From: Mucor racemosus
Taxonomy: Eukaryota > Mucoromycota > Mucoromycetes > Mucorales > Mucoraceae
DNA length: 64,000 nt
Reading direction: 5' to 3'
Assembly: GCA_027405735.1 (NCBI GenBank)
Contig: JAPEHQ010000003.1
Span: forward strand, 372,001 to 436,000
The notes beneath the pieces were generated by a model that searched no databases, had not been told where the DNA came from, and saw only the letters and a list, made by a program, of their open reading frames with translations. This document shows, piece by piece, positions 43,640 through 56,563 of the stretch. The translations under genes were made by a program, and so were the position numbers. Position 1 is the first letter of the stretch. Every line of letters starts with the position of its first letter.

Positions 43640-45592
43640 AAGAAAGGGAGTCTGGATTTATTCATCAAAATATATACTACTGTGATGATTATTTCACAAT
43701 AACAATAACAACAACAACAACAACAGCTAATGTAACCAACTATCCAGTGATTATTTATCGTCATTTCCTCAGTCTCTTTTTTTCTTTACGCCTTTCACTT
43801 TTCTTTTTTTTTTTTTTTTGCATGTATTTGTAAATATCTCTCCCTCCTATTTTTTGCATTCATTCTCTCTTTTTGCATTGAAAGAGTATACCTTGACACA
43901 CATTTTATTTATTTATCATTATTTTATATCTTCTAAAAAATAAATTAAATCAACATTTTAAATTTGACTAAAAACTACTAAAATACTATAATTTTTACGG
44001 TGTTGTACAAGAAAAAGGGTATCAAAAATGCCATCCGTATCTTGTGATACATCAAAAGGAAATATAGAAGGTTTAATAAACATAGGATTATTTGTTTGAA
44101 ACGTTAGTATATACACAAGCCATGCATATGTAGATTCTGAAAAAAAAATGGAATTGTGTATGTATACAGTAAAGCATTCGTACATATTGCAGTAGTAAAC
44201 TATCAGTAAAATTCATCTTGTACTGCTCTTCATACACGTGGATCTCTCCATTATACTTGAGATACATCTTGATGTATGCGCCATGTGTATCATATATAAT
44301 AATGTACCTTTTTTGTTTTGTTTTTTTGTTTGTTTATCATGTGTTGGTATACAAGAAAAAAGGCATTACTACTACCTAAATTGTTTACTATAACCACCAT
44401 TTTTTTTTGTTTGTGTATACGTTTTTGATACGTGGCTCATTTTATACATACATTTGATTTTGCGTATATAAACCTAAAACCATATTACTCAAATGTATTG
44501 TATCATATAATGAAGCTAAACAATTCCCTATTTGCCGTTAGCTATACCGCCATTTCATACATTTGTATTCTTCTCCTTTCTTTCTATAATCCCTTTCAAA
44601 AAGATACATATAAAAATAAAGGAAAAAGAAATGTGAGCACTTTTACTAATGATGAAATAGATAATTCAACATGTACGTTCCAACATCTCTCAATCTACTC
44701 TTTCCGAGTATATATACTGTACACGAAAAAGGTCAGACAGTATATCGTATGTGTTGTTAATCATGTTATATAAATACAGCACATTGATCATGCTCCACAT
44801 TCTCAATTCTCGATATATATTTTTTCTATTAAATTCTCGATTCCAAATCAACAGACACAAGATCATGGTTGAAGCGTTGAATATATGAAACATTTGTAAA
44901 TACATGCATAAAAAAAGGTTATATTATCAGAAAAAGGTAATCTAGACCACCTACTTTTATTTTCTAGAAAATCAGGTTGCCCTAACTTAAAATCCATTAG
45001 TCTGATACACGTAGTTCTGTTATAAATGAGCATCAATTGCAATCAGTTACCTATCATTATCCAATGAAAAATCCATTTGAGTCAACGCGAAATAAAATCA
45101 CATTTGAGCATATATTTAGGGGCTCTGTGAAAACATGTATCAAGCAGAAAAATTATTACATGTTATGCAGAAAAAAAAATACGAAATGCATTTCATTAGC
45201 CATGATCATATAAAATAGTTTATTTCAATAAAAAATGTTATAAATTGCATGAGGAAAAATCCTTTAGGCTAATGTTTTGAATAAAATTATGTGTTTGCTG
45301 AATATACCACAATGAAATATGTATTATCGGGGAGATGTAGAGTATAATTGTTTAACAATTTAGTATGATTTATAGTTTCGGTAGCTTTTTTTTATGTTTT
45401 TAATATGTAAATTTGTCTTTTGGGAGAGTTTAGTATGTAGAATGAATATAGTGAATATTGGCAGCTTACATTACATTGATTACTGCTTGTTACCAAGAAG
45501 GCAGGGTGGCTTATTAAAATATCCTATATACAAAAGACATTACTCATATCAAAGAATAATTTTGCATTTATGTCTTTTATCTCTACAAGAAA
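43640..45592. other. Long AT-rich intergenic region
   Basis: No supportable gene. The left part is the cyclin 3' region with a CAA repeat near 43705 and poly-T runs. The right part should hold the promoter of the zinc-finger gene. Confidence 0.4.
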
Positions 45593-47263
45593 ATGAAACA
45601 GAAAAGTAATAATATAGCATTTTTTTCAAAGCAGGAGAGTCTACAACCAGATTTCTTTTTGGAAGAAATTAAACCTAAAGAAATCATTTTAGAAGAGACA
45701 TTCAACGTATCAACACAAGAACTGTTGCCGAATAACGCTGAAGCCAATTTTAAAGTAGAAGCAAATGATGATATGAAAAATATGAAAGATCTTGAAATGG
45801 GCAATGATTATGATATTGAAAACGATGAGATGGAAGTAGATCAAGAAGCTTTGGAGAAATCGCCAGTTGTAATAATCAACCAACGCGTTGAAGGTATCAA
45901 TTTTAGTCCAAATTATGACAATTATTGCTACCTATGCCTTGAGTGCAAAGAAACAACAGAGAGTCTTAAAGCGTTGCTAGACCATATCAAATCAATTCAT
46001 AAAATCGATCGCAATATAGCACGTTTCAAGAATATTGATTTGGAACCCAATATTAATGATCCCAATAATCAATGTCGTGTTTGTGAAAGAGTATTTATCA
46101 CCAATCGAAAATATCGCGCACATTTGAGGAAAAACCACCAAATATATTTCAAACCCTTACATTTTGGACAAGATGGCGCCCTTGTTCCTGACCCTGATAA
46201 TCCTGATCTTTATTGCTGCTTATGTGATATATCATATATGCAATTAGCAAGTTATCGAAATCATTTACGATTTACTCATAAAATGAAATTAGCTCCAATG
46301 GTTAATACAAATAGCAACCCTGGCGCTCTTCCTATTTGGAATAGCCCAGATTTATATTGTCCATCTTGCGATTATAAATATAAAACACAAGGATCTTTTT
46401 TTAATCATTGTAGATCAGTTCATCATATGAAACCTCCTGTAAAGACTCCGAAAAGTGAATATCCTGATTTAAATGATCCAAATTTTTACTGCAAACCATG
46501 CAACACTACTTACAAGAGGAAAGGGATTTATCGTAATCATTGTAAAGTAATTCACAATATGCAAATTCATCCCGTAAAAAAACTTGGCGTTTTTCCAGAT
46601 CCCTCTGATCCTAATAATCATTGTAAAACATGCGACAAAGATTTTAAACATAAACAAAGTTATAAGGCACATTTACGCAGTGTTCATAGTATGCTGGCAC
46701 CTACTTTTCATGGAAGGAAACGCAAGGATATCATGCCTGATGTGAACGATCCTAAATTGTATTGTCGTGTCTGTGACAAGAATCTGTCTTCAAAATCTAG
46801 TTTCAGACTTCATTTAAATGTAATACATTCTTTAGTCTTTCCAGACGACGAGGAAAAGAAGAAATCAGCGAGTATTAACATTGATGATCCCAACAATTAC
46901 TGTCATCCCTGCAAACGAAAATACAATACTAGAACCTTATACAGACAGCATCTTAGGATTTCACATAAAATGATAGTACCCCTCTTAAACAAGGTTCGTT
47001 ATGATCCCAATTTCTTTCCAGACCCTTATGATCCCAACTTTTATTGCCGTGTATGCAATTTAAGCAAAAGTACAAGGGGTATATATCGTACTCATTGTAG
47101 ATCAGCTCATTATATGGTATTAGAACCCTATGTAAAGCCATTTCCCAAACCTGATGCAGAAATTGACGTTAACAGCCCTGATTCTTATTGTGCAAAATGC
47201 GATAGAAGCTATACAAGAAAATCAAGTTTTAAACAACATTTGATAGATGTTCACAAACTATAA
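45593..47263 (+). CDS. C2H2 zinc-finger protein with ten spaced fingers
   Basis: 556 residues without introns. After an acidic N-terminal 100 residues come ten C2H2 fingers of mostly C-x2-C-x12-H-x4-H form, for example CRVCERVFITNRKYRAHLRKNH-type units. Fingers are separated by long linkers rather than TGEKP linkers, and nearly every finger is preceded by a D-P/N-x-P-D/N-x-YC phrase, giving a repeat of roughly 45 residues. This indicates growth by internal duplication. It is probably a nuclear DNA- or RNA-binding protein. Non-TGEKP spacing argues against contiguous major-groove recognition, so protein or RNA binding is possible. No ortholog with a known role is recognised. Confidence 0.85.
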   Translation: MKQKSNNIAFFSKQESLQPDFFLEEIKPKEIILEETFNVSTQELLPNNAEANFKVEANDDMKNMKDLEMGNDYDIENDEMEVDQEALEKSPVVIINQRVEGINFSPNYDNYCYLCLECKETTESLKALLDHIKSIHKIDRNIARFKNIDLEPNINDPNNQCRVCERVFITNRKYRAHLRKNHQIYFKPLHFGQDGALVPDPDNPDLYCCLCDISYMQLASYRNHLRFTHKMKLAPMVNTNSNPGALPIWNSPDLYCPSCDYKYKTQGSFFNHCRSVHHMKPPVKTPKSEYPDLNDPNFYCKPCNTTYKRKGIYRNHCKVIHNMQIHPVKKLGVFPDPSDPNNHCKTCDKDFKHKQSYKAHLRSVHSMLAPTFHGRKRKDIMPDVNDPKLYCRVCDKNLSSKSSFRLHLNVIHSLVFPDDEEKKKSASINIDDPNNYCHPCKRKYNTRTLYRQHLRISHKMIVPLLNKVRYDPNFFPDPYDPNFYCRVCNLSKSTRGIYRTHCRSAHYMVLEPYVKPFPKPDAEIDVNSPDSYCAKCDRSYTRKSSFKQHLIDVHKL

Positions 47264-48261
47264 TGTTTTCTATCCACAGCGTTTTGATGAAACAAGAAAC
47301 CACGCTATATATATCCTCTTGAAAATTAATAGTATATTCAATCTTATGAGATATCAGCAAGAAAAATTCATAAAGTGTACCTTCTAAATTTTTAAAAAAA
47401 AATAGTAAATAAAGTATGAATTCTTGATTTTTATCATAGTTGAAGATTTAATTACATTTGTAACTTGTTTATATATATATATATCTATTTTTTAGGTTTA
47501 ACATCTTTTTTTTTGTGACAATAATCAATCATACAAGGCAAAAAAAAGAAGAGCACACACCCCCAGATGCTCTAATGCACGCATTCCAAGTTCCATATAA
47601 AGATAGTTGAGTCGCAGTGGAATATTGGAATTCAGTATTCTTAGAAATTAATTGATTCTGTCAGAAATACTTTTGAAAAGCTTGTTATTGTTTTACTTGC
47701 TAGAGATCGATGCCACATGTTATTGATACCACCCCACCCCCCGAATGCTTGGTATACTATTTATTACTTTTGATCCATTGTCTAATAACATTAATTTACG
47801 ATCTGAATACGAAACAAAAGCACAATAATACAATACAAAAAATGCAAAAATTCAAGTTTTGAGGATTTTCTCCCAGCCTTAAATTTGATATTGAACTAAT
47901 CTGCTCTACTGAGAGTATTTTACAAGATGTGGCAAACTTGTGTCAATTTTTTGTTTTGTTTTCATTTCAATAAATTTGCACCTAAACCTACAAACAATGC
48001 CTACTTTTGAGCTTATATGTTTCTGCAAATTATAACCCAAAAAGTAGCTCTAAATCGCTCAGAATTAGCTATTAATGATCCTAATATTATGCAAAAATGA
48101 GGTTTCAGTCCGAAAAAAAAACTTGAATGATGTACATATTAAACGTTTATTAATTAAAATGATAGTTTTATAAGTTACGATAATGTAATGTGCGGGTATA
48201 AAAATATAATGATATTACAAGATATGCTGTGAAGATGAAAATAAAATTATAAAAAGGAAAT
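47264..48261. other. Convergent 3' intergenic region
   Basis: AT-rich spacer between convergent genes, with an AT run near 47473 and a C-rich CCACCCCACCCCCC stretch near 47733. No gene is seen. Confidence 0.4.
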
Positions 48262-50581
48262 TTAAGCGTAAACATCAACGCCGGTCCAGTTAGCCAAAGC
48301 CAAAGGACATTGATCTACAGAATCTGCATTATTACCCCACCAAGTAGGGAATTTGATTTCAGTATTTTGGAAAGCAAAAAAGATTACAATAGCACAAATA
48401 GCTACACCTGAATCAAGAGCAGCAGAAAGAACATAATTGTATTTCTTCCACCAAGCATTGGCTCTCTTTTTGATAACATAATTGAAAATGAAGCCAATGA
48501 ATGCCCAACAAGGTGCAACATTAGTTGGGGCTGGTGGATAAGGGGCTGGACCCAACATGAAGACAGGAATAGAGACCTTTGCAATCCAAGTATTAGGAAA
48601 TCTTTTAGCTAAAAGCCAAACGGGAATAGGAAGAAGGAAACCAGCAAGCAAGAAATAAGGAAGACCTGCATAAAGAGAGGAAGAGGCAAAGAATTTACCA
48701 GGACCAATAAGACCCCAAATGACAGAAGAAGCGCCAAAGAGACCTGCATTAGGACAAGTCCAAGGATATGCAGCACGAGTACAAACTTCAGGAATAGAAT
48801 TCATCAAATAATTGGTTGTACCAAGAGATACAAATGAAGCAATAATGGTACCAATAATTTGGAAAGAGAACATCTCACGAGGAGGAATCTTCATGTAATG
48901 ACCAAGTTTCAAATCTTGAGCAAACAAAAGAGCTTGACGAACAGTAATATAACCATAAGTTTTAAAAATCATGTTACCAATAGGGTGACCAGGACGAATA
49001 GCACCATAAACCCATTCAGTAATCATTGAAATTGTAGGGGCTTGAGATGTGATAGCAGTAATAATACCAATCGGCAAAAGCCAAACAAAGGCAAGAACAA
49101 CAGCAATAATCAATGCCCACCAAGGCATATCAGAAGGATAGACAACGACAGTTGCAAAACTAGCACCAAGAGCACAGACAAACAAAGCAAAATACCACCA
49201 ATCAGGAACTTCCTTGTACCTGTCCATCAATTTTGCATGAATGTCATCATTGGCTTGACGAGCACTCTTGAGACGATTCCAGATATCTTTACCGTTATAT
49301 AAGATGGTATGAGTAATAATAGCACCTAAAGCAGCCAAACCTTGACCATAACAGATAGCAAAGAAGCCAGTAATACGAATAGGAGAGTAATTAGCATAAG
49401 CTTCATCATCAAGGTACTGCTCAGGAGTAAGAACACGAGTACGATTAAACATTTCACCCCAAATATCATATTGATTTGTGTTATAAAAGGGGAATTTCTT
49501 ACTTTCCCAAGTATCAGTGTAATAAATAATGGGGACCAAGAACCAAATAAAGAAGACAAAACCAGCAAACATGTTGGCTTGAACAACCCAAGGAATAGCA
49601 AGAGGACTAGGATACCAAGCAGCAAGTTGACTCCAATCAAGAGTGAAACTACCAATACCAAGACCATTAACACCACTACCAATTTGAGATACAAGTACAT
49701 TATCAGGCTTAATCCAACAAATCCAAGAAATAGATGTCAAAACAGGGATAATGTAACCAGGGAAGAAATACCAACAGAAAGAAGCAGTAAATGCAATAAC
49801 GAAAAACTTGTTACGACTCATTCTTAAGCCTGGAGTAGTAGCCTCAGCATCTTGAATTTCCTTGGGAACTTCTTTGTGCAAAGTATGGAAAAGAGTGGCA
49901 TTAACCAAATTGATGGGCCAAACCATTGCAGAAGGACGAACAAGGAAACGGCGCAATACACCAGCAAAACCAAAACCTAACAAACTAGTAGTCAAGACCA
50001 AAAGGATACCACCACCGAAACCCCAATCTTGATTGTAGTATAACTTTTGCACTACAATGATATCAATTGCATCAAATGATGTAGCGGCAGCATTTGCCAT
50101 GACAGTAATCAATACATGTTCCTTGACACTAAATTTACCAGGATTTAAATTAAAGCTAAATCGGCCTAATGTAAAATTGTAATTGGGAAGAATCTTTTCA
50201 GATAATCTGCCAGCAGGGAAAGCAAGCAATTGTACAACAATAACTTTAATAGTCAAAGGATTAGCACGGAACCAGAAAAACTATAAAATTATTCGGGATT
50301 TGTTAATAATACAGAATCGAAAGCATTTGTAAATGCAATTGCATTACCTGGTTAGAAAATGAAATGGCAGCAGAGAATACGATACCCCAAAACCAAGCTC
50401 TGAATGTTGCTGTAGGTAATGTGGGATCATCTGTGGGGGGAATACTGGATCTGACTTCCTCAATGGGTGAATCTTCAATGGGATCGATTTCATGAGTGGT
50501 AGCTTTCTCAATAGACGAATCACTACTACCTAGTGTTTCTGTTGTATCATAAACAGAAGGGATTTTCTTGTCCACTTCCAT
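48262..50581 (-). CDS. OPT-family oligopeptide transporter
   Basis: Two exons, 50581-50348 and 50280-48262, 750 residues. An acidic cytosolic N-terminus (about 65 residues) leads into roughly a dozen to sixteen hydrophobic segments. The diagnostic OPT peptide-transporter motifs are present: NPGKFSVKEH (from residue 124) and KIPPR (near 540). Such proteins import small peptides or glutathione, and some carry metal-chelate substrates, by proton coupling at the plasma membrane. The peptide (Isp4-like) branch is favoured by the NPG...KEH motif over the yellow-stripe branch. The intron falls just after the first membrane segment begins (SNQ/FFW). No regulatory site is clear. Confidence 0.93.
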
Positions 50582-52796
50582 TGTTGTTTATATATATATA
50601 TAGAAAGAAAAAGAAATAAGGGGAGAAATATGAGGGAAATCAAGAAACTTGGTAAAAAGGGTCCACTGTATTTATATCAAGCATATTTCATCGTGGATCG
50701 AAAGTAAAGACTTGAGTAACTGGGATACAACTGCATGTAAATAACCCAATCAAACAGGGCAATAAGCCAGTTGAGCACGCCATCATTCTCGAATGAGCAT
50801 TGCTCGGGTTTATTCATGGTTGAAAGATTTTTTTTCCAATGTGTGACAGGACTGAAATATGCTTGCTGTTTATACATTAAAAAGTATCATTAATCGAGCC
50901 ATTTGTGTATGATATATAATAAAAATAACATGGAATCTCGGTGAAAATTCTTGCTCATGACGCAATAAATTTTTATACGATTGCCTGTCAATTGCATACT
51001 CCTGGAGCTCTTCTAATGATTACAATGCAATGGCGTTTTTCATTATAGAATTTTTGCTTAATAATTGTGCTGTTTCAATACGTTATAATTTTTTGCTTGC
51101 TTCATTTTCCATTGGCCGAAACACCTTTTGCGGAGTTGCGTCATTTGCGAAAAGGAACCTTTTACCTTTCCCATGAATTGCGTTAAATGTAATTGACTAT
51201 ATCGATTAACGATCAGATTGTATTGATAAGCTTGGATATGTGATGGATTATCCATAACACTGAATGATTCGAGAAAGATTTACCAGTAAAAATTATCAAG
51301 ATTTACCTTCTTTTTCAAGCTTCTGTATGGAACAAGACTTTGTAATTGACAATTTTCAAATGTGTTTTATTATGACTCTTGTAGTACAAAGGGTCCTCTT
51401 TAAGATTAGGTTCATTTAGAGGCTATATTCAGTGGCCTGAGAAAAAAGCTTGCAATTCTATTTGCTTCTTTGACTAAATAAGAATTAAAGTTCTTGAGCG
51501 CGATAAATTTTTCATTACAAATATTGTAGAATTAAAGTGTAACTTTGTGTCACTAATTATGTTGAAATTATAAGTTCATACCAAGAGAAATAATCAAACA
51601 CATTTTTTGTAAAGGCTATGTATGTATGTAATAAAGAAACGGATACATCCTTGATATACAATACATGGTTGACGACAAGGGCTTTGAAAATAATAGATTA
51701 TAGCCCTGCTTATTGAGTAATAAGCGATCTTGAGATACTCAAATGACCCAACATTGATGATATCTTATCTTTATTTTCGAATCCCAAGAAACAAAAATAG
51801 TAAATTTACTACCATTTTGTAACATTCAATGCTAATATATTATATGTTACAATTTGTATCTTTTATTCCCTAATTTCTTTAAATTATATATTTTGATTGT
51901 ATTGTTATTATTATATAAATTTAATTTTTAATTTTGACAGGTGGATTAAAGAGGCGTTTATTAGCTCTTTGAGAAACGGATCTTTGACAAGATCTGCCAC
52001 GGGAAAAATGAACCTGTATATCAAAAGATCATGCCAAGAATTTTGTAACAATAGATTCAGTATATGGGTTGCTCTTTACTTTACAGTAGTCAAACGTAGT
52101 AAATATTTTATATAATTAGTAATTTTTAAGGTTTGCCCTGTACAAGATCAAAGATGTATTACGTTTTATTCAGTGTAAAAGGTACCATTTGCCCCGTCGA
52201 TGACGAATATTGTATACTTATTGTGCATATATACCATATTACCTAACCAAGTCTAGACAACGAATGATAACCTGCCTATATTTTTCTGTAAGTGGAAACA
52301 AAAATATGAACAATAAACAGCTATCAAAGGTTTATGCAACAGACTCTAAGATGTGACCCTAAAAAGGTATTCTTATTTGTAATCATTCTTCCTTTGAATT
52401 GAATTGTGATAAACTATTTCTCTATTATAAATACTTTAAATATAAAGAGAATGTCTACCATATATACCATTGATCATGGTCTTCATAACATTTATTCTCC
52501 TCTAAGTGACACTGTATGCTAATAAGCTCTGTATATACCCGTAACCTGTACATCTAAATTTGATACTTTTTACTGCCTAAATCGAGACTTTGTGTTCCAT
52601 ACCTCGACGAAGAAGAAAGTTACGGCATTTCTAAATCAATAAAACTTGCTTTATATCTTGCTGTAATACTTTGAATAAATATATCTCGAAAAATTACACT
52701 TCAACAGTTAAAATTGGGTAGATTAATTTTTTGTAAGTATATACTCACTTGAGTAAAACTGAGTTATCAAAAAATTAATTTTCAAAATCTTCAATA
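50582..52796. other. Long AT-rich intergenic region upstream of OPT gene
   Basis: An AT dinucleotide run at about 50590-50600 lies just before the OPT start, with further AT-rich sequence beyond. A plus-strand frame at 51897-52115 (72 residues, with RWIKEAFISSLRNGSLTRS) is preceded by a TTGACAG acceptor-like site, but has no family I recognise. Otherwise nothing is supportable. Confidence 0.35.
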
Positions 52797-54240
52797 TTTA
52801 AAATCAGAGCATATATACAGTCTTTCCTATGACTAATCTCATGCTAAACACTTTTAGTATATACCTTAGGCACTACTAAACAGATATAAATTGGTCGCAT
52901 TATGTTACCTATTTCTAAATGTATTCTATATTTCACAAAAGATCCAAAAACAGGTAAAATTCACTGCTTTTTCCTTGAAAAATGGGTTCCGCCTTTCATC
53001 CCTACTCTACTTTTTTTCTTCACTAAATAACACCAAGAAGAAATTATATGCCAATGTACCTGAGATGTTTGATTTTAATCCAAAAACAAGTATCCAAAAA
53101 TAACCTATTTTTTGCAGTTGGTATTAATTTTTCAATGCTAATGTTTCAGACTTTCACAGGTATTTCATTGCTAAAAATCAAAAACTTTGAGGCTTCATAT
53201 TTCTACAAAAAATTAAGTTATGCTATCACGTTTAAATAATAAAAGTTGCTTGTTTTAAAACGCTCTATAACATATTTCAGTATAAACAAATTTTGAGCAC
53301 TTTTATTTTTTTTCTTTTTTTTTGATATTTTTGTAGTAGATTTCAAAATATCCGTTAAATTAAGCAACGTTTTTTTTACGTTCATATCATCAACCTTGTT
53401 GAGCTCTCTCGGACCCAATTTAGTTTGTTTCAAAATATTAATTTTTCGTGGAGATATCCTTAAAAATGTGTACAAAGAGATACTTTCATTCTTGACCTCA
53501 ATTTTCCCCTTGTATACCCTTATCCCAAATTCTGAATTTGAAAAAAAATTGACAAAAATCTCGTTTCCTCTACGAAAAATGCAGTTAGAATGTTTAGCAA
53601 TGGCTCAATCGATAGATAATTTATTTATTCATCATTTTCATTACTTATATTTGAGATATACTTATAAAAAATGATGTGTTTTTTCAAAAAACCTCTAAAA
53701 CTTCAATCGCATTTTACTCAAAATTTAATGTAAAATGTTTATTTAAATTTTGTTTAAATAGATGCAGAATTTAAAACTGTACAAAAACCATTTAATACAC
53801 TAGCTCAAATTACTTGGCAGTTCATGAGTATTTAAACAAATTTGTTTTTTTCATCATTTTTTGTTCGTTTTGGAAAATCGGTTTTGGAACTCAGTTACTA
53901 TGAGATTCAAGCTGTGGCATAAACTATTATTTTGATTATCTCGACGAAATGTTAATATTTTTCGCTGAGACAAAAACGGTAAAGTAGCTTGCGTGCACTT
54001 GGATGAATCTTGTGAATATGAAAAAACAATACCTCACTTATGGAGTTTAAATTTTACAATATATTGTAGGCCGATTTTAGGTCAACGTTAGGCCAATGCA
54101 CCTATATTCTGGTGTAAACACTTTTATTTGAGGACAATTATCAATAACCGTAGAAGGAAAGTACGTCGACTTTCCAATTTGACGGAAATCGACTCAATAT
54201 TGGACGAGAAAATTCGAAAGTTAGCTAAAAACCATTTGAA
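52797..54240 (-). repeat. R1 copy e, left arm of a large inverted repeat
   Basis: An R1 unit whose segment 52797 to about 54066 is repeated in inverted orientation at 55297-56563. The relic frame at 53475-53218 (minus) is identical in protein sequence to the one at 55888-56145 (plus). R1 similarity continues to about 54240, beyond the inverted segment. Confidence 0.88.
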
Positions 54241-54927
54241 GCCTCCTACTGGTAAGGAACTACCTATTATTGATGATATCTCCTCTTACTCTTGATTCAG
54301 TGACACCAAAACGATGCGCAATCTCAGAAAACTTTTCTCCTCATTTCCATGCGCCAACCAGACGTCTATATTCAACCGCTTCAAGCTCTTGACGGCTACC
54401 TTTGGTTATTCTCTTCAGAATCCTGTAATTAGTGCAGTAAAATAAGGGGTAAAAAGCGATAAAAGAATACTGTTAAAATCCCTCTTTATTAAAATATGGA
54501 TCATGTGCAATAAAATGGTTATTCTACGTCTCTATTTATATTATTTGGTGATTATTTACTATCTGGCAATTGTATTACGATTGTCAATGATTCCACGACT
54601 TTTGAGTATAAATGTTGGGTTGTTTGGTTATTGATTTGGTGGATCAAGAACGGTGCTTTAAATATATTCTGTCAATCATGCTTTCAGAACAGCCCTTACT
54701 TGTTTTATTTTTGATACTCCACATTACTTTAGTATCTTAACATCTCTTCTTATCCGAGTATTATACCTTGCTACCTTCATGCAATTGTCTATTTACTACA
54801 CAGTCTTATCTTTGATAGCATGGTTTCAATGAGATGACATTCAATTTAGGTATTTTATGATGGGAATCTAACTTAGCTCACTTCAATTAGGAGTAGTTTC
54901 CATTTAGTAAAATATTTAAGCAAAAGC
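54067..54927. other. Inverted-repeat spacer with decayed helix-turn-helix fragment
   Basis: This holds the rest of the R1 copy and then, on the minus strand at about 54422-54260, a fragment reading SRQELEAVEYRRLVGAWK, stop, GEKFSEIAHRFGVTESRV. That pattern resembles the N-terminal helix-turn-helix of Tc1/mariner transposases. No catalytic domain is visible. The remainder is AT-rich and unassigned. Confidence 0.4.
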
Positions 54928-55173
54928 TGTTATGTCAATATCATATCCTAGGTCGCACATTCAAGGTCGCAGTCAATATTCGGTATTATAGTAAATCAAC
55001 AGGTGTCCACGTTGATTCACTATGCGTCTTAGTAAATTGGTTTAATGTTCTTAGATAGTAATTCTGTGCAATAGTTATAATGAAAAGTATATAAATACAT
55101 CCTCTGGATGTATTGTTAATAAAAAGTGTAATATTTTGGCAAGATTATTTCTTAAGACCGTTTTGACATTTCA
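54928..55173 (+). mobile_element. Solo LTR, family B, copy 2
   Basis: A 246-bp element from TGTTATGTCAATA to TTTTGACATTTCA with perfect 5-bp duplications AAAGC (54923-54927 and 55174-55178). It shares the TATATAAATA promoter-like site and the ends with copy 1 at 13592-13811. It is about 26 bp longer through a central segment. Confidence 0.87.
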
Positions 55174-55296
55174 AAAGCAATTAAAGTCGATATGTTATCT
55201 GTCTCTTTTATTAGAAATTCTATTTCAGCGTTGAATTTTTTATTATCACGATATATGAGGCTTTAAGTGCAGTAGTATCAGCTTGAAATTGGCTTA

Positions 55297-56563
55297 TAAT
55301 ATATTGTAAAATTTAAACTCCATAAGTGAGGTATTGTTTTTTCATATTCACAAGATTCATCCAAGTGCACGCAAGCTACTTTACCGTTTTTGTCTCAGCG
55401 AAAAATATTAACATTTCGTCGAGATAATCAAAATAATAGTTTATGCCACAGCTTGAATCTCATAGTAACTGAGTTCCAAAACCGATTTTCCAAAACGAAC
55501 AAAAAATGATGAAAAAAACAAATTTGTTTAAATACTCATGAACTGCCAAGTAATTTGAGCTAGTGTATTAAATGGTTTTTGTACAGTTTTAAATTCTGCA
55601 TCTATTTAAACAAAATTTAAATAAACATTTTACATTAAATTTTGAGTAAAATGCGATTGAAGTTTTAGAGGTTTTTTGAAAAAACACATCATTTTTTATA
55701 AGTATATCTCAAATATAAGTAATGAAAATGATGAATAAATAAATTATCTATCGATTGAGCCATTGCTAAACATTCTAACTGCATTTTTCGTAGAGGAAAC
55801 GAGATTTTTGTCAATTTTTTTTCAAATTCAGAATTTGGGATAAGGGTATACAAGGGGAAAATTGAGGTCAAGAATGAAAGTATCTCTTTGTACACATTTT
55901 TAAGGATATCTCCACGAAAAATTAATATTTTGAAACAAACTAAATTGGGTCCGAGAGAGCTCAACAAGGTTGATGATATGAACGTAAAAAAAACGTTGCT
56001 TAATTTAACGGATATTTTGAAATCTACTACAAAAATATCAAAAAAAAAGAAAAAAAATAAAAGTGCTCAAAATTTGTTTATACTGAAATATGTTATAGAG
56101 CGTTTTAAAACAAGCAACTTTTATTATTTAAACGTGATAGCATAACTTAATTTTTTGTAGAAATATGAAGCCTCAAAGTTTTTGATTTTTAGCAATGAAA
56201 TACCTGTGAAAGTCTGAAACATTAGCATTGAAAAATTAATACCAACTGCAAAAAATAGGTTATTTTTGGATACTTGTTTTTGGATTAAAATCAAACATCT
56301 CAGGTACATTGGCATATAATTTCTTCTTGGTGTTATTTAGTGAAGAAAAAAAGTAGAGTAGGGATGAAAGGCGGAACCCATTTTTCAAGGAAAAAGCAGT
56401 GAATTTTACCTGTTTTTGGATCTTTTGTGAAATATAGAATACATTTAGAAATAGGTAACATAATGCGACCAATTTATATCTGTTTAGTAGTGCCTAAGGT
56501 ATATACTAAAAGTGTTTAGCATGAGATTAGTCATAGGAAAGACTGCATGCTCTGATTTTAAAG
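55297..56563 (+). repeat. R1 copy f, right arm of the large inverted repeat
   Basis: The mirror image of 52797-54066 about a centre near 54681.5. Long stretches compared by eye were identical. The only clear difference noted is near the outer end (ACTGTATATATGC against ACTGCATGC). An inner frame at 55888-56145 carries the R1 relic peptide. Confidence 0.88.
55888..56145 (+). pseudogene. R1 relic open frame in inverted repeat
   Basis: 85 open codons starting MYTFLRISPRKINILKQTKL and ending in the lysine-rich segment and FILKYVIERF. Upstream the frame stays open through FGIRVYKGKIE back to about 55830. No family is recognised. The partner in the left arm (53475-53218, minus) is identical. Confidence 0.4.

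Noticed and set aside
51897..52115. 72-residue open frame with RWIKEAFISSL
   Set aside because: Some protein-like character and an upstream acceptor-like site, but no recognisable family and no partner exons found.
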